The position numbers were made by a program, and so were the translations under genes. Source: an uncultured Myxococcales bacterium (lineage in GTDB: Bacteria; Myxococcota_A; Polyangia; Nannocystales; Nannocystaceae). From it: a stretch of 40,184 nt of DNA. The notes beneath the pieces are model-generated. The model searched no databases. It saw only the letters and a program-made list of their open reading frames with translations, and was not told the DNA's origin. The stretch is taken from the NCBI GenBank assembly GCA_902826865.1, contig CADEGN010000041.1:1-40184 (forward strand), in the 5' to 3' direction. Positions 1 through 8,984 of the stretch are shown here, piece by piece (within the stretch, counting starts at the first letter, position 1; every line of letters begins with the position of its first letter).

Positions 1-26
1 CCCGGAAATGGAGGCGAGCGGATCGC

Positions 27-164
27 CTAGCCCTTGCCGATCTCACCGAGGATCTCGTCGAATCGCGCGCCGAGGCGGGGATCGACCCCGCCTTGAGCGT
101 CAGCTGACACAGGTTGGAGCAACCGCTGAACGCGCTCGGGCACCGTGCTGGGCGTGCCATCCAT
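27..164 (-). CDS. TssA-like N-terminal stub ending at an in-frame stop
   Basis: A 45-codon frame starts 30 bases downstream of the tssC stop. Its product reads like the first residues of an ImpA_N/TssA protein: 'LLQPVSADAQGG' followed by 'VDPRLGARFDEILGEI', matching the family pattern LLxPIsxDxPxGxDpRyxxxFexLxxEI. TssA is the T6SS baseplate and sheath-priming protein and commonly lies next to tssB/tssC. The frame stops at TAG (27-29), far short of a usual TssA (about 350-500 aa). A -1 shift just before the stop would read on as GLGDPLASISG to the window edge, a plausible TssA continuation. It could be a frameshifted tssA, a sequence error or a genuine small protein; the edge prevents a decision. 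Confidence 0.5.
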   Translation of the reverse strand: MDGTPSTVPERVQRLLQPVSADAQGGVDPRLGARFDEILGEIGKG

Positions 165-179
165 CGGTCAGCTCGCAAT

Positions 180-194
180 GCGGGGATGCCCCGC
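180..194 (-). other. GC-rich hairpin just after tssC
   Basis: A perfect 6-bp inverted repeat with a 3-base loop (GCGGGG-ATG-CCCCGC) starts one base beyond the tssC stop and lies before the TssA-like frame. It has no T-tract, so it is not a classical intrinsic terminator. It could stabilise the 3' end of the sheath-gene mRNA or attenuate transcription, keeping sheath expression high relative to the next gene. The function is inference. Confidence 0.4.
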
Positions 195-1676
195 TCAGGA
201 CTTCTCCAGCTTCCCGACGAGGGACAGTGTGAAGTCGGCGCCCATATATTTGAAGTGCGGCACCACCTCGAGGCGGCAGCGGAACCAGCCAGCCTCGCCG
301 GGCACCTCTTCGACATGGACCGCCGTGGCGCGGAACGGTCGCTGACTCTTGGCTTCCTCGCTGACCATCGGGCCGCCGGAGGTGTACTGGAGGAGCCACT
401 TTTTGATCTCGCTCTGAAGATCGTGGGCTGTCTTCCACGAGCCGAGATTCTCGCGCTGGATCACTTTGATGTAGTGAGCGAGGCGCGTGATGATGAACAT
501 GTAGGGCAGCTGGGTGCCGAGGCGGTAATTGAGCTCGTCGCTCTTGCCTTCCGGCGTGTCGCCGAACATCTTCGGCCGCTGGGCTGAGTTCGCCGAGAAG
601 AACGCGGCGTTGTCGGAACCCTTGCGGAACACCAGGCCGATGAAGCCCTCCTCGGCCAGCTCATACTCGCGGCGCTCGGTGAGCTGCACCTCGACCGGAA
701 GTTTGGTTTGGAGTTCGCCCATGGCCTTGTACTGGTGGAGCGGTAGGTCTTCTACCGCGCCGCCAGCCTTGGGCCCGATGATGTTCGGACCCCAGCGGTA
801 GCGGGCAAACGAATCCGCCGCCCGAGCTGCGAGCGCGAAGGAGGCGGGCCCCCAGAGGTAGTGATCGTGCTGATCGATCACGTCCTCGGCGAAGTCGAAC
901 TCCTTCACCGATTTGTGGTCGGCGTCGTAGGGCACGCGCAGCATGAACCGTGGCATGCATAGGCCGACGTAGCGGGAGTCTTCGCTGTCGCGGAACGAAC
1001 GCCAGCGTGCGTACTGCGGGGATTCGAACAGGGCTTTGAGGTCGCGCAGGCCAGGTAGGGGCTCGAAGCTGGACTCGCCAAAGAACTTCGGACTGGCATT
1101 GGCGAGCAGTGGCGCGTGGGCCATCGCGCTTACCGACGCAAGCTGCTGCAACAGACGGATGTCCTCGTGCCCGGAGTCAAACGTGAAATCCGACACGAGC
1201 GCACCGTAGGGGTGGCCGCCGAAGGTCCCGTACTCCGATGAATACACCGCCTGGTAGAGCCCCGACTTGGGGATCTCGGGCGCGTCCTCGAAGTCGGCCA
1301 AAAGGTCGCTCTTGGTCACGTCGAGGAGCTCGACCTTGATGTTCTCGCGGAAGTCGCAGTGATCGACGAGGTACTTGACGCTCCGCCAGGTCGACTCGAG
1401 CTTCTGCACCGGAGGCGCGTGGAGGATCTCGTTGATCTGGTTCGTTAGGCGCGAGTCGATCTCGGCGATCATCAGATCGATGACGTTGCGATCGATCTTC
1501 TCGTACTTGGTGCCCGAGCTCAGCAGCTCGCCCATGAACGCCTCGACGCCCTGGCGGGCGATGCGGTAGGCGTCGGTATCGCCGCGTTCAACGCGTGCGT
1601 CGGTGAGGAGCTCATCAAGCAGGCTGGTTTCGCCGGCGGACCCGGTCTGGCCTTGGCGTTGCGTATCCGCGGTCAT
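195..1676 (-). CDS. tssC: T6SS contractile sheath large subunit TssC (VipB)
   Basis: The 493-aa product has the normal TssC length and co-assembles with TssB into the contractile sheath around the Hcp tube. Family blocks are present in order: an N-terminal segment, the NQINEILHAPPVQKLESTWR-type block (about residues 80-100), the YGTFGGHPYGALV block in the middle, and a C-terminal domain ending in a beta-rich segment (FRCRLEVVPHFKYMGADFTL). Its ATG overlaps the tssB stop as ATGA, so the two sheath subunits are likely translationally coupled. No odd features were seen. Confidence 0.97.
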   Translation of the reverse strand: MTADTQRQGQTGSAGETSLLDELLTDARVERGDTDAYRIARQGVEAFMGELLSSGTKYEKIDRNVIDLMIAEIDSRLTNQINEILHAPPVQKLESTWRSVKYLVDHCDFRENIKVELLDVTKSDLLADFEDAPEIPKSGLYQAVYSSEYGTFGGHPYGALVSDFTFDSGHEDIRLLQQLASVSAMAHAPLLANASPKFFGESSFEPLPGLRDLKALFESPQYARWRSFRDSEDSRYVGLCMPRFMLRVPYDADHKSVKEFDFAEDVIDQHDHYLWGPASFALAARAADSFARYRWGPNIIGPKAGGAVEDLPLHQYKAMGELQTKLPVEVQLTERREYELAEEGFIGLVFRKGSDNAAFFSANSAQRPKMFGDTPEGKSDELNYRLGTQLPYMFIITRLAHYIKVIQRENLGSWKTAHDLQSEIKKWLLQYTSGGPMVSEEAKSQRPFRATAVHVEEVPGEAGWFRCRLEVVPHFKYMGADFTLSLVGKLEKS

Positions 1677-2167
1677 TTCTTCTCCTCCCCCGTCAGGCCG
1701 AGCTCAGCCTGCAAACGCTCGCGGACTCCGGCATCGGAGAGCATCGCCTGGATTCGCTTGCGAAACTCCGGGCGGTTGCCGAGCGGGGACTTGAGGGCGG
1801 AGAGGGCGTCGCGAAGTTCGAGCAGCTTTCGCAACTCCGGCACCTGGGCGGCGATACCCTGCGGGGTGAAGTCGTGGAGGCTGCGAAGGCGCAGCGACAC
1901 GTCGAGATCCTTGTCACCGTCGCCCTGCAGGCGATTTGGGACGGCCATGTCGACGCTGAGGTCCAAGCTCTCAAGGACTTCACCGAAGTTGTCCTTGTCG
2001 ATGTTGACCCGCTTGCGTTTCTCCACCTCCGTCGGGTTGGGTTTGCCGGTGAGATCCGCCATCACCAACATCTTGAATGGCAGCTCTACCTGCTCTTTCC
2101 CGGCAACTTTGCTCCGGTAGACGATGTTGATGCGCTCCTTTGGCGCGACAGAACCTTTGGCTGACAT
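1673..2167 (-). CDS. tssB: T6SS contractile sheath small subunit TssB (VipA)
   Basis: The 164-aa product has the standard TssB length. It shows the family start (SVAPKERINIVYRS near the N-terminus), a KMLVMADLTG strand, and the segment FGEVLESLDLSVDMAVPNRL where TssB strands interleave with TssC. The ATG has a clear ribosome-binding site (GAGGAG about 9 bases upstream). The stop overlaps tssC by ATGA. It sits 30 bases downstream of tagF in the long minus-strand T6SS operon. Confidence 0.97.
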   Translation of the reverse strand: MSAKGSVAPKERINIVYRSKVAGKEQVELPFKMLVMADLTGKPNPTEVEKRKRVNIDKDNFGEVLESLDLSVDMAVPNRLQGDGDKDLDVSLRLRSLHDFTPQGIAAQVPELRKLLELRDALSALKSPLGNRPEFRKRIQAMLSDAGVRERLQAELGLTGEEKK

Positions 2168-2197
2168 CTCGGTGGTCTCCTCGTTACGTTTCGTCCG

Positions 2198-3199
2198 CTA
2201 GGGGGGATCGTTAGGTAGGCCCGAGATCCCGGTTATGAAGTCCTCGGCGACGTGCAGTTCGGGCGCATCGAGCAGGTGCGCATGGGCAGGGTCCAAGCGC
2301 GCCCGCGCCTGTTGCCTTGATTCGAGGTTGTCGGTCGCCGTCGGCCACAACCGCTGATATTGGACGCCCCGGCCGCACAGGTAATACAGAGAATTCGGCT
2401 CTGGACTGCCGAGCACGACGAGCAAGCGGGCGGCGGACACGTCCCAAAACATCGCCAGAGGGCCGATCGTACCGCTGAGTGCGGCGTCCGTGCATGCCAA
2501 CCAGAACATGAGTTCGATATCGCTCTGGACGTGGTTGTCGAGCACAAGAGGCTTGCTGATCGAACGGTATCGTCGGGTACTTTCGCAAGCTCGAAGTAAC
2601 ACGTCGACGGCATAATGGCGAGCATCCGGCGGAGGGAAGAGCCGGTCGAGCAGGGGGGCGAGCGGGGTTGCGCCGAGACGCTGGCGTTCGGCGCGGGCGC
2701 GGGCGATCAGCTCGGGCGGCGAGGGTGGCGGGTCCATCCCATCCACGGCGGCCGCGAGCTGCGCCGGGGTCTGCCCGGCGGCAGCGTGCGATCGCGCGGC
2801 GAATTCCTCAAGCATGGGGGCCAGCGCGGTGGGCAGACCGGCGATCGGCGCGTTGTCGCAATCGGGCAGCTCCCAGAACAGCGCCAAGGGAAAGGCGCGG
2901 CCAACCTTGTCGCGGCTGGCGGTCAAGGTGCCGACGAGGAGCGAGGAGCCGCGCTCATCGCGATACACAAACCCGATCGGACCCGGAGGGAGCGGACACC
3001 GAGCCTCGGCGACCCGGTCGTTGGCGCTCTGCAGCCAGGTTTGAAATGAGCGTCCGGTGGCGCTCGCCGTGCCGCGGGAAAGAAAGTCCCCGTGGCTGGG
3101 TAACTTGCCGAACCATCCGAGGCCCCCGCCAAGGCCGCCGCCCTCGGGGTCGAGACTCGATACCCGGCCTGACTTGCGCCCGCCCGTCGATCCGACCAT
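2198..3199 (-). CDS. tagF: TagF-type T6SS accessory protein
   Basis: The 333-aa product carries the TagF signature WFGKLPSHGDFLSRG near residues 29-43, after a glycine-rich leader. In Pseudomonas, TagF is a cytoplasmic negative regulator that acts on the FHA protein of the threonine-phosphorylation pathway. Its presence beside a Ser/Thr kinase and four FHA proteins therefore suggests post-translational control of this T6SS. No PppA phosphatase domain is fused to it, although TagF-PppA fusions occur elsewhere. It follows tssM with only one base between stop and start. The role is inferred from the family. Confidence 0.9.
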   Translation of the reverse strand: MVGSTGGRKSGRVSSLDPEGGGLGGGLGWFGKLPSHGDFLSRGTASATGRSFQTWLQSANDRVAEARCPLPPGPIGFVYRDERGSSLLVGTLTASRDKVGRAFPLALFWELPDCDNAPIAGLPTALAPMLEEFAARSHAAAGQTPAQLAAAVDGMDPPPSPPELIARARAERQRLGATPLAPLLDRLFPPPDARHYAVDVLLRACESTRRYRSISKPLVLDNHVQSDIELMFWLACTDAALSGTIGPLAMFWDVSAARLLVVLGSPEPNSLYYLCGRGVQYQRLWPTATDNLESRQQARARLDPAHAHLLDAPELHVAEDFITGISGLPNDPP

Positions 3200-3200
3200 G

Positions 3201-6200
3201 TCAGTCGCCTGCGTCGCGGCTCGAGCATGACGCGCCCGACGCGACGATCGATCGCGGGACCTGCAGATGTTTGGTTCGGAACATCGTCATGAAGCGCCGA
3301 CTCCCGCCGAGCCCGAAGAACGGATTGTCCGCGCGCTTGGGTCGGATCTTCATTTGGACCAAGCCCGCACCTTCCTCGCGGAAGTCGAACTGGACGGCGA
3401 ACGTGCGTTGATCTGGCGAGGCCCGCACCGTCCCCTGTTCGAGCACGCGAAACAGACCCCATTCTCCCTCTTGCTCGAGCTCGGCGAGGACGCCAAAGCC
3501 CTTCGCCTCGATGCGCGCGCCCTTGGTGGCCTCACCGGGCCACTTCATACTATGCCACTCCTCCGGCCCGTTGCGGTAGCGGTAGGTGTCGCCGTCGACG
3601 GTGAAACTGATCTCCTTGACGTTCGGCGCGCCTTGAATCAACACGTCGAACTCGACTATGGTCTCGTCGGTGCCCGAGGGGAACATCACCGTGCTGATCT
3701 CGAACGCCGCGTCGAGGTAGGTGACCAGCGACTCGCGATAGGTGGTGGTGGCCGACGCCCCGCGATCGGTGACCTCGAATCGCACCCCTGATAGGGCGAT
3801 ATCCTTCTCGAGCGCGGCCTTGTAAAACATCCAGAGTTTGCCCGAGTCAGGGTGGAAGAAGCCCTTCAGGTCAGACATCGCGACGTCGTGGCCGGTGGCG
3901 TTGAACGGGTAGTGGCGGCCAAGGTTGCGTTCGAACTCTGCGACCACGTCGCTGCACCACTTGCCGGTGACGCCGGCATTTCCGTCCTTTACGCCGAGCG
4001 ACCAGAGAATGTCGATCGGCGGCCACATCAGTTTCTCAAGTGTTGGCTGCCAGCCCCCCTCGTCCTGGGCGGAGAGGAGGGACTTAACTTTGGAACGCGC
4101 GGTCTTCAGCCGCTCCATGAGCTTCGCGGACTCACTCGGATCGTCGAGGCGATCCTGGAGCGCGTCGCGGACAAAGGCGATCTGCTCTTGATAGTCGTCG
4201 AGCGGCACCTTCTCAGGTGCCGGAGGCGGTGCCGAGGGATCAGCTTGCGCCGGCGCAGGCTTGTGGGCGCCGAACTCGGCCAGGCCCAGGAACGTGTAGG
4301 TAACGTCGAGATCGGTGAGCACAAGCCCGCGGGTGTCCTCGCTTAGCACGCGGGTTGCGGCCGAACGCGCACCTGCATTCACCACCTGCTGGTTGATCCC
4401 GAGTTTCGACAACGGCACCTTCGACGCTATCTTCTGCTTGACCAAGCGACCGGCCGCGTTCTTGAGTTGGGCATCTGGATCGGCCCCGGCTTTGGCGGCG
4501 AGGTCGACCAGCTGAGTGTGATAGGCGACGTGGCTAAACAGATCGCGGAAGGGCTCGGTCCGTGTCAGGTCGCTGAGTAGTCCCAGCGCATCGACGAGAT
4601 CGTCAGGGGCCTCGATATAGATCGAGTCGATGAACGTGCGCCACTCGATGATGTAGCGGCGGAAGTACTCGGTCTTGATGGCTTCGACCTCCTCACCGCG
4701 TAGGCGGTCACCGTCTTCACCGAGGCGGCCAAGCACCCACTGCTCGTCGAGGAGGTCGTCGAGGTTGCCCTCAAGCCGCGGCTTGACCTGTTCCTCGTAC
4801 ACCTTGCGCGTGAACGCCGGCCGGACCACTCGATCTTGGTTGCGGATCGACGCGACGCCCACCATGTCGCGCAGCCGCAGTGTCGGGCCATCGACCGACG
4901 CGACCAGGGCGTCGGCGACGGCTTTGCTACGATCGGAGCGCTTGAGGATCCGCTGCACGCGTTCGACCAGCTTGCCGTCGCGCTCAAACAGCAATTCCGG
5001 GTGCGTCGCCAGCATGTCGACGTAGGTCTTTGCAACCGCCTCGATGTTCGACAATGTCGCGGGATCGCCGGCGGCGCGCAGCGGTTTGGACCACAGCTCG
5101 CCGATCCGCGCCGTCGCCCAGCCGCGCTCGTCCTCGTCCAGGCCTGGTTCGCCGGTGACATAGGGGCCGGCGACCAACATATACACGCGCAGGCGATCGA
5201 ACGCTTCGCTGTACTCCTCCGCCGATGCCTCGCGATCCCCGGCACTGTAACGACCGACAAAGCGCTCGAGCTCCGCCAGTTCTTGTTCGACGATCGGCAG
5301 GAGGAGCTCTTTGCGCACGGTGGCGGCATAGAGATCCCGCAGACGCGGATAAATCGTCTTGCCCTGGTACATGCCCAACATCATGGTCCAGGGCGGACCG
5401 TCGCTTTCATGTTGGGCCAAGCTGGCGATGAGAGCCCGCAGCGGCTCGATGCGAGCGACTGAGATCGCGTCGACGGTGTCTTCGGCGATGTGAGCCTCGA
5501 CATTGGCCAGCGCAGCATTCCCCTCGCGGACGAGCCTGCGGTTGTGCTCGAAGGACCGCATCGGCAGCCAGGCGATCCCAACCGATGCGGCCATCAAACC
5601 CGCACCGGCGGCGATGGATGCCACCTTGTGCCGGCGTACGCGATGACGGTTCGGCCGCGTCATCTTGTAGTCGGGGAATATGACCTTCTGGAACAGCTCG
5701 CCGAGGAAGTAGCTCTTGGCCTCGACGGTCGGGCCGACCGTACGTGTGACCGCAGGATTGATGCCGAATCCTTCCGCGATCGCGTTCATGATCTTGTTGA
5801 TCGGTCGACCTTCCTGGGTGCCCGATGACAGGTAGACCCCACGAAGAACAGGGGTCTCGTGATAGATGTTCTCCTGCATCATGGCGCCGATGAAGCGGGC
5901 CATGGCCTCGCGGAGCCCCGCGATATACTGCGGCAACTCGTAGATGCGATCGCGGCCTTCGCCGCGCCGCTCCTCCGCGATGCGCCGGAGCACGCGCTTC
6001 TCCAACACGGTGGTGAGCTCGTCGTAGTACTCAAGAAAGCGGCCGACCAGATCATGCTGATCCTGGCTGGTCATCGTGAACCCCCACATTTGGTGGCGCT
6101 CAGACTCCTTGAGGTCCGCAAACATCTCGACGAACCCGGGCAGGAGGTCGCATTTCGTGAACACCAAATACACCGGGACAACGACGCCGAGGCGGTCCTG

Positions 6201-6896
6201 CAGCTCGTCGGTGCGCGAGCGGATCTCGCGGGCGAGTTGAACGACCTCGTCGGGATGTGCTTCGGCGAGATCAGCAATGCTGACCGCGGCGAGCACACCG
6301 TTGATCGGGCGCCGCGCGCGGAATTTCTTCAGCAGATCGAGAAATGCGAACCATTCGTCGCGATCCGAATCTTCAGTGGTGTAGCGGCCCGCGGTGTCGA
6401 GAATCACCGCCTCGCTGGTCATCCACCACTCACAGTTTCGCGTGCCGCCGACGCCCTTCACGCTCGCACCACCGCGCGTAGACATGAACGGAAAGTGCAG
6501 TCCGGAGTTGCGCAGCGCAGTGCTCTTGCCGACGCCGGGAGGCCCGACAATGACATACCAAGGCAGCGAGTACAGCGCCGACTGGGCCCCGCGGTTGCCG
6601 AGTCGCGACGACTTGAGCGCGTTGACTGCCTTGTTGAACTCACCTTGGAGCGCGCGGATGTCGGCCTCGAGGTCGGGTCGCGCTGCCCGGGCTTGCTTCT
6701 CAGCCTGGGCCCGCAGTGCCTTCTCGATCTCGCGAGATGCCCGGCGCGCGCGCACGAACTTGACGATGACGATGGTGAGGACGATCACCGCGGCCACCCC
6801 AGTGACCACCCACGCGATCCAAAATGGCAACTCGAGCCACCAGCATAGGGCCCAGGTAACCGCAACGAAGAGCGCGATGAGGATGTACTTCAACAT
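3201..6896 (-). CDS. tssM: T6SS inner-membrane core protein TssM (IcmF)
   Basis: I place the start at the ATG overlapping the tssL stop (ATGA), giving 1231 aa and a product beginning MLKYILIALF. The longer upstream extension of the frame only runs antiphase through tssL. Two transmembrane helices lie in the first ~50 residues and a third around 418-440, as expected for TssM. The cytoplasmic NTPase domain has an intact Walker A (GPPGVGKST, residues 118-126, Lys124) and a Walker B-like ILDTAGRY. The large C-terminal half is the periplasmic part that contacts TssJ. TssM, TssL and TssJ form the envelope-spanning complex; tssJ is encoded in the opposite half of the cluster. Confidence 0.97.
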   Translation of the reverse strand: MLKYILIALFVAVTWALCWWLELPFWIAWVVTGVAAVIVLTIVIVKFVRARRASREIEKALRAQAEKQARAARPDLEADIRALQGEFNKAVNALKSSRLGNRGAQSALYSLPWYVIVGPPGVGKSTALRNSGLHFPFMSTRGGASVKGVGGTRNCEWWMTSEAVILDTAGRYTTEDSDRDEWFAFLDLLKKFRARRPINGVLAAVSIADLAEAHPDEVVQLAREIRSRTDELQDRLGVVVPVYLVFTKCDLLPGFVEMFADLKESERHQMWGFTMTSQDQHDLVGRFLEYYDELTTVLEKRVLRRIAEERRGEGRDRIYELPQYIAGLREAMARFIGAMMQENIYHETPVLRGVYLSSGTQEGRPINKIMNAIAEGFGINPAVTRTVGPTVEAKSYFLGELFQKVIFPDYKMTRPNRHRVRRHKVASIAAGAGLMAASVGIAWLPMRSFEHNRRLVREGNAALANVEAHIAEDTVDAISVARIEPLRALIASLAQHESDGPPWTMMLGMYQGKTIYPRLRDLYAATVRKELLLPIVEQELAELERFVGRYSAGDREASAEEYSEAFDRLRVYMLVAGPYVTGEPGLDEDERGWATARIGELWSKPLRAAGDPATLSNIEAVAKTYVDMLATHPELLFERDGKLVERVQRILKRSDRSKAVADALVASVDGPTLRLRDMVGVASIRNQDRVVRPAFTRKVYEEQVKPRLEGNLDDLLDEQWVLGRLGEDGDRLRGEEVEAIKTEYFRRYIIEWRTFIDSIYIEAPDDLVDALGLLSDLTRTEPFRDLFSHVAYHTQLVDLAAKAGADPDAQLKNAAGRLVKQKIASKVPLSKLGINQQVVNAGARSAATRVLSEDTRGLVLTDLDVTYTFLGLAEFGAHKPAPAQADPSAPPPAPEKVPLDDYQEQIAFVRDALQDRLDDPSESAKLMERLKTARSKVKSLLSAQDEGGWQPTLEKLMWPPIDILWSLGVKDGNAGVTGKWCSDVVAEFERNLGRHYPFNATGHDVAMSDLKGFFHPDSGKLWMFYKAALEKDIALSGVRFEVTDRGASATTTYRESLVTYLDAAFEISTVMFPSGTDETIVEFDVLIQGAPNVKEISFTVDGDTYRYRNGPEEWHSMKWPGEATKGARIEAKGFGVLAELEQEGEWGLFRVLEQGTVRASPDQRTFAVQFDFREEGAGLVQMKIRPKRADNPFFGLGGSRRFMTMFRTKHLQVPRSIVASGASCSSRDAGD

Positions 6897-7594
6897 CACC
6901 CGCGCTCCTGGTTCTGCTCGGCGGCCAGACCGTCGAGCACCGCCTTGCTGCGCTCGGTCAGGTCGCCGCTCATCTTGTCGAGCGCGATCCGCAGCGCGAC
7001 GATGAAACACAGGGCGAACAGAAGCGCAAACAGCCCCGCCCACAGGGCGAAGAAGTCCATTCGTCGGGCGCGCAACGGCTCTTTGCGGGGCAGATGTCGA
7101 CGCGACACCGGCTCGACCTTGAGCAGCGGGCCCAAGCACTCCCGCGCGCGGCGCTTGACCACGTCGAGCTGGCCTTCACCACCGCGTACCGCATAGCGGC
7201 CCATGAACCCAAGCTCAAGGCAAAGGTGGTAGACGACCAGGGCCTCAACGCGCCGTGGATCGCGGAGGATGCGTTCGAGACGGTCGAAGAACGCATCTCC
7301 GGCGATGTTTTCACCGAAGTAGTGGAGCTGCAGCGGACACGACTGCCAGTGGTTGCGGACCGGGCCCGGCTTGCGCTGGGCGGCCTCGTCGGCGAGGGCC
7401 ACCAGCGCGTAGGTCACGTCGCTGATGTCCGTTTCCGTCATGCCGGTTTGTTTGCCTCGCTGGATTGCCTCATCGACGTACGCCTTGAACCGCTGGTAGA
7501 GGTGCTCTGGCCGAACCGCCGCGTCCTTTGGCAGGTTGCGCAGCTGGATCAGCGCGTTGAAGCAGTCCTTCGTCACCTCATTGACGCGGTTCAC
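6896..7594 (-). CDS. tssL: T6SS inner-membrane protein TssL (DotU)
   Basis: The 232-aa product starts at GTG six bases after the tssK stop, with GAGG about 10 bases upstream. The N-terminal cytoplasmic DotU domain is all-helical, with the conserved ...ISDVTYALVALADEAAQ helix and LELGFMGRYAV motif. One transmembrane helix lies at about residues 178-202, followed by a short periplasmic tail. There is no OmpA/Pal-like peptidoglycan-binding extension, so cell-wall anchoring of the complex must come from another protein. Partners are TssM and TssK. Confidence 0.95.
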   Translation of the reverse strand: MNRVNEVTKDCFNALIQLRNLPKDAAVRPEHLYQRFKAYVDEAIQRGKQTGMTETDISDVTYALVALADEAAQRKPGPVRNHWQSCPLQLHYFGENIAGDAFFDRLERILRDPRRVEALVVYHLCLELGFMGRYAVRGGEGQLDVVKRRARECLGPLLKVEPVSRRHLPRKEPLRARRMDFFALWAGLFALLFALCFIVALRIALDKMSGDLTERSKAVLDGLAAEQNQERG

Positions 7595-7600
7595 GGCGGG

Positions 7601-8974
7601 TTACCTCGGAGTTTCAGGCACGGCCATGAGCTTCAGCTTTGCACGAGTGGGGTCGAACGGGGGCGGTAGATAGATCGCAATGGTCTTTTCCTCGCTGATC
7701 TGTTGCCAATACGCGTGGCTCGTGTCGATCTGGAAATAGACCAGCCGCGGGCGGATCGGGATCTGCGGTGGCGGCCGGTGCGTTGCCACGAGGGGTGCGC
7801 CAGGGATTGCCGAGCGGACGATGCGGCTGATCTGCTTCCACGACGCGACCTTCGACAGCTGTGGCAGGCGATTCGCGATGTCTTGCTGGGCTTGGTCGGC
7901 CTCGACCGAGAGCACGAAGGTCTGGCACTCGAGCAGGCGCGAATCCTTAAGTACGCCGATCCACATCCCATCGCGCCGCGCCTCCAGCGGGACCTCGATG
8001 AAGTTGTCGCGCATCGCCAAGTCGAGCAGGGCGCGAAGTTTGGCAAACAGCTCGCGGAACGTCGCGCGCTGGTCGAGGTGCATGAAACTGGGGAGGTCCT
8101 CGGGTGCGATCTCGACGGAGAAGCTAGTGAGCTGCCCCGCCAGCTGCACGAGCGTGGTGTAGAGCGTGAAAGGCAAGGCCTCCGGCGCTTCGCTCAGCTG
8201 CCGCACCATGGGGAGGTGCGAGTTGATGGCCCCGAGTTGGAGGTAGCGGGTGACGTCTTGGGCGGAAAACTCGAGGCGCGATGCGTCGACCTGGCGCAGC
8301 GATTCGAGGAGAGCGCGCCGCTTGGTGAGCATGAGGCCGAGTAGTTCCTTGGTCCACCGCTGCAGCACGACCGAGCCCGACACGCGCAGGCACGGAGGGA
8401 TGTAGTCGCTGGAGAGCTCGAAGTTGCCGCCTTGATCGCGACGAATCTCGGCGATCTTGAGGACTTCGTAGTCCTGACGATCCTCGTTGCCGAACAACAG
8501 TGCCGCGTGCGGTCGGGCGAAGATCACCTGGGCTTCGCTCTCGGCCCGGACGAGATCAACGACGTCGCGCGACCAGCTGTCGTAACGCGGCTGGCTGGAG
8601 CCGCTGCCTCCGTCGACGCGGGCGTAGTTCTCGGTGCCCTCGCGCATGGTCGAAACCCCGAGGTAGACCTCGGCGACCGCGGAGCTGGCAGGGAAGTTCT
8701 CGGCGATGGCGCGGGTGGGCGGCAGGCCCAGGTCTCCGTCCCCGTAATCGAGCGTGATACCGCCGGGCAGGACGCCCTGAATCGCGGTCACCCGAACTTG
8801 GCCGGTCTTGATCGCCCCTTCGTCGATCTCGATCCGCGAGAGGCCCCAGGCGTACGGATTGGCCCAGACGGCGCGCTGTTGGATCAGCTGTTCGTAGAAG
8901 AGGTCCTGCTGTTGCAGATGCTGGGGACACACGAGCATCCCCTCGCCCCACATGACTTTGTCGACGCGCCGCAT
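7601..8974 (-). CDS. tssK: T6SS baseplate protein TssK
   Basis: The 457-aa product has the typical TssK length. It begins with the family pattern KVMWGEGMLVCPQHLQQQD, equivalent to KVxWxEGMxLxPQHFQQQD, which supports the ATG chosen. TssK trimers link the TssF/TssG wedges of the cytoplasmic baseplate to the TssL/TssM membrane complex. It lies between tssG (10 bases upstream) and tssL (6 bases downstream). I see no truncation. Confidence 0.96.
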   Translation of the reverse strand: MRRVDKVMWGEGMLVCPQHLQQQDLFYEQLIQQRAVWANPYAWGLSRIEIDEGAIKTGQVRVTAIQGVLPGGITLDYGDGDLGLPPTRAIAENFPASSAVAEVYLGVSTMREGTENYARVDGGSGSSQPRYDSWSRDVVDLVRAESEAQVIFARPHAALLFGNEDRQDYEVLKIAEIRRDQGGNFELSSDYIPPCLRVSGSVVLQRWTKELLGLMLTKRRALLESLRQVDASRLEFSAQDVTRYLQLGAINSHLPMVRQLSEAPEALPFTLYTTLVQLAGQLTSFSVEIAPEDLPSFMHLDQRATFRELFAKLRALLDLAMRDNFIEVPLEARRDGMWIGVLKDSRLLECQTFVLSVEADQAQQDIANRLPQLSKVASWKQISRIVRSAIPGAPLVATHRPPPQIPIRPRLVYFQIDTSHAYWQQISEEKTIAIYLPPPFDPTRAKLKLMAVPETPR

Positions 8975-8984
8975 AGCGATTGCC

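Noticed and set aside
6897..7139. N-terminal extension of TssM into tssL
   Set aside because: The extension is out of phase with a conserved TssL and lacks membrane or family features; the ATGA start at 6896 gives a normal TssM.
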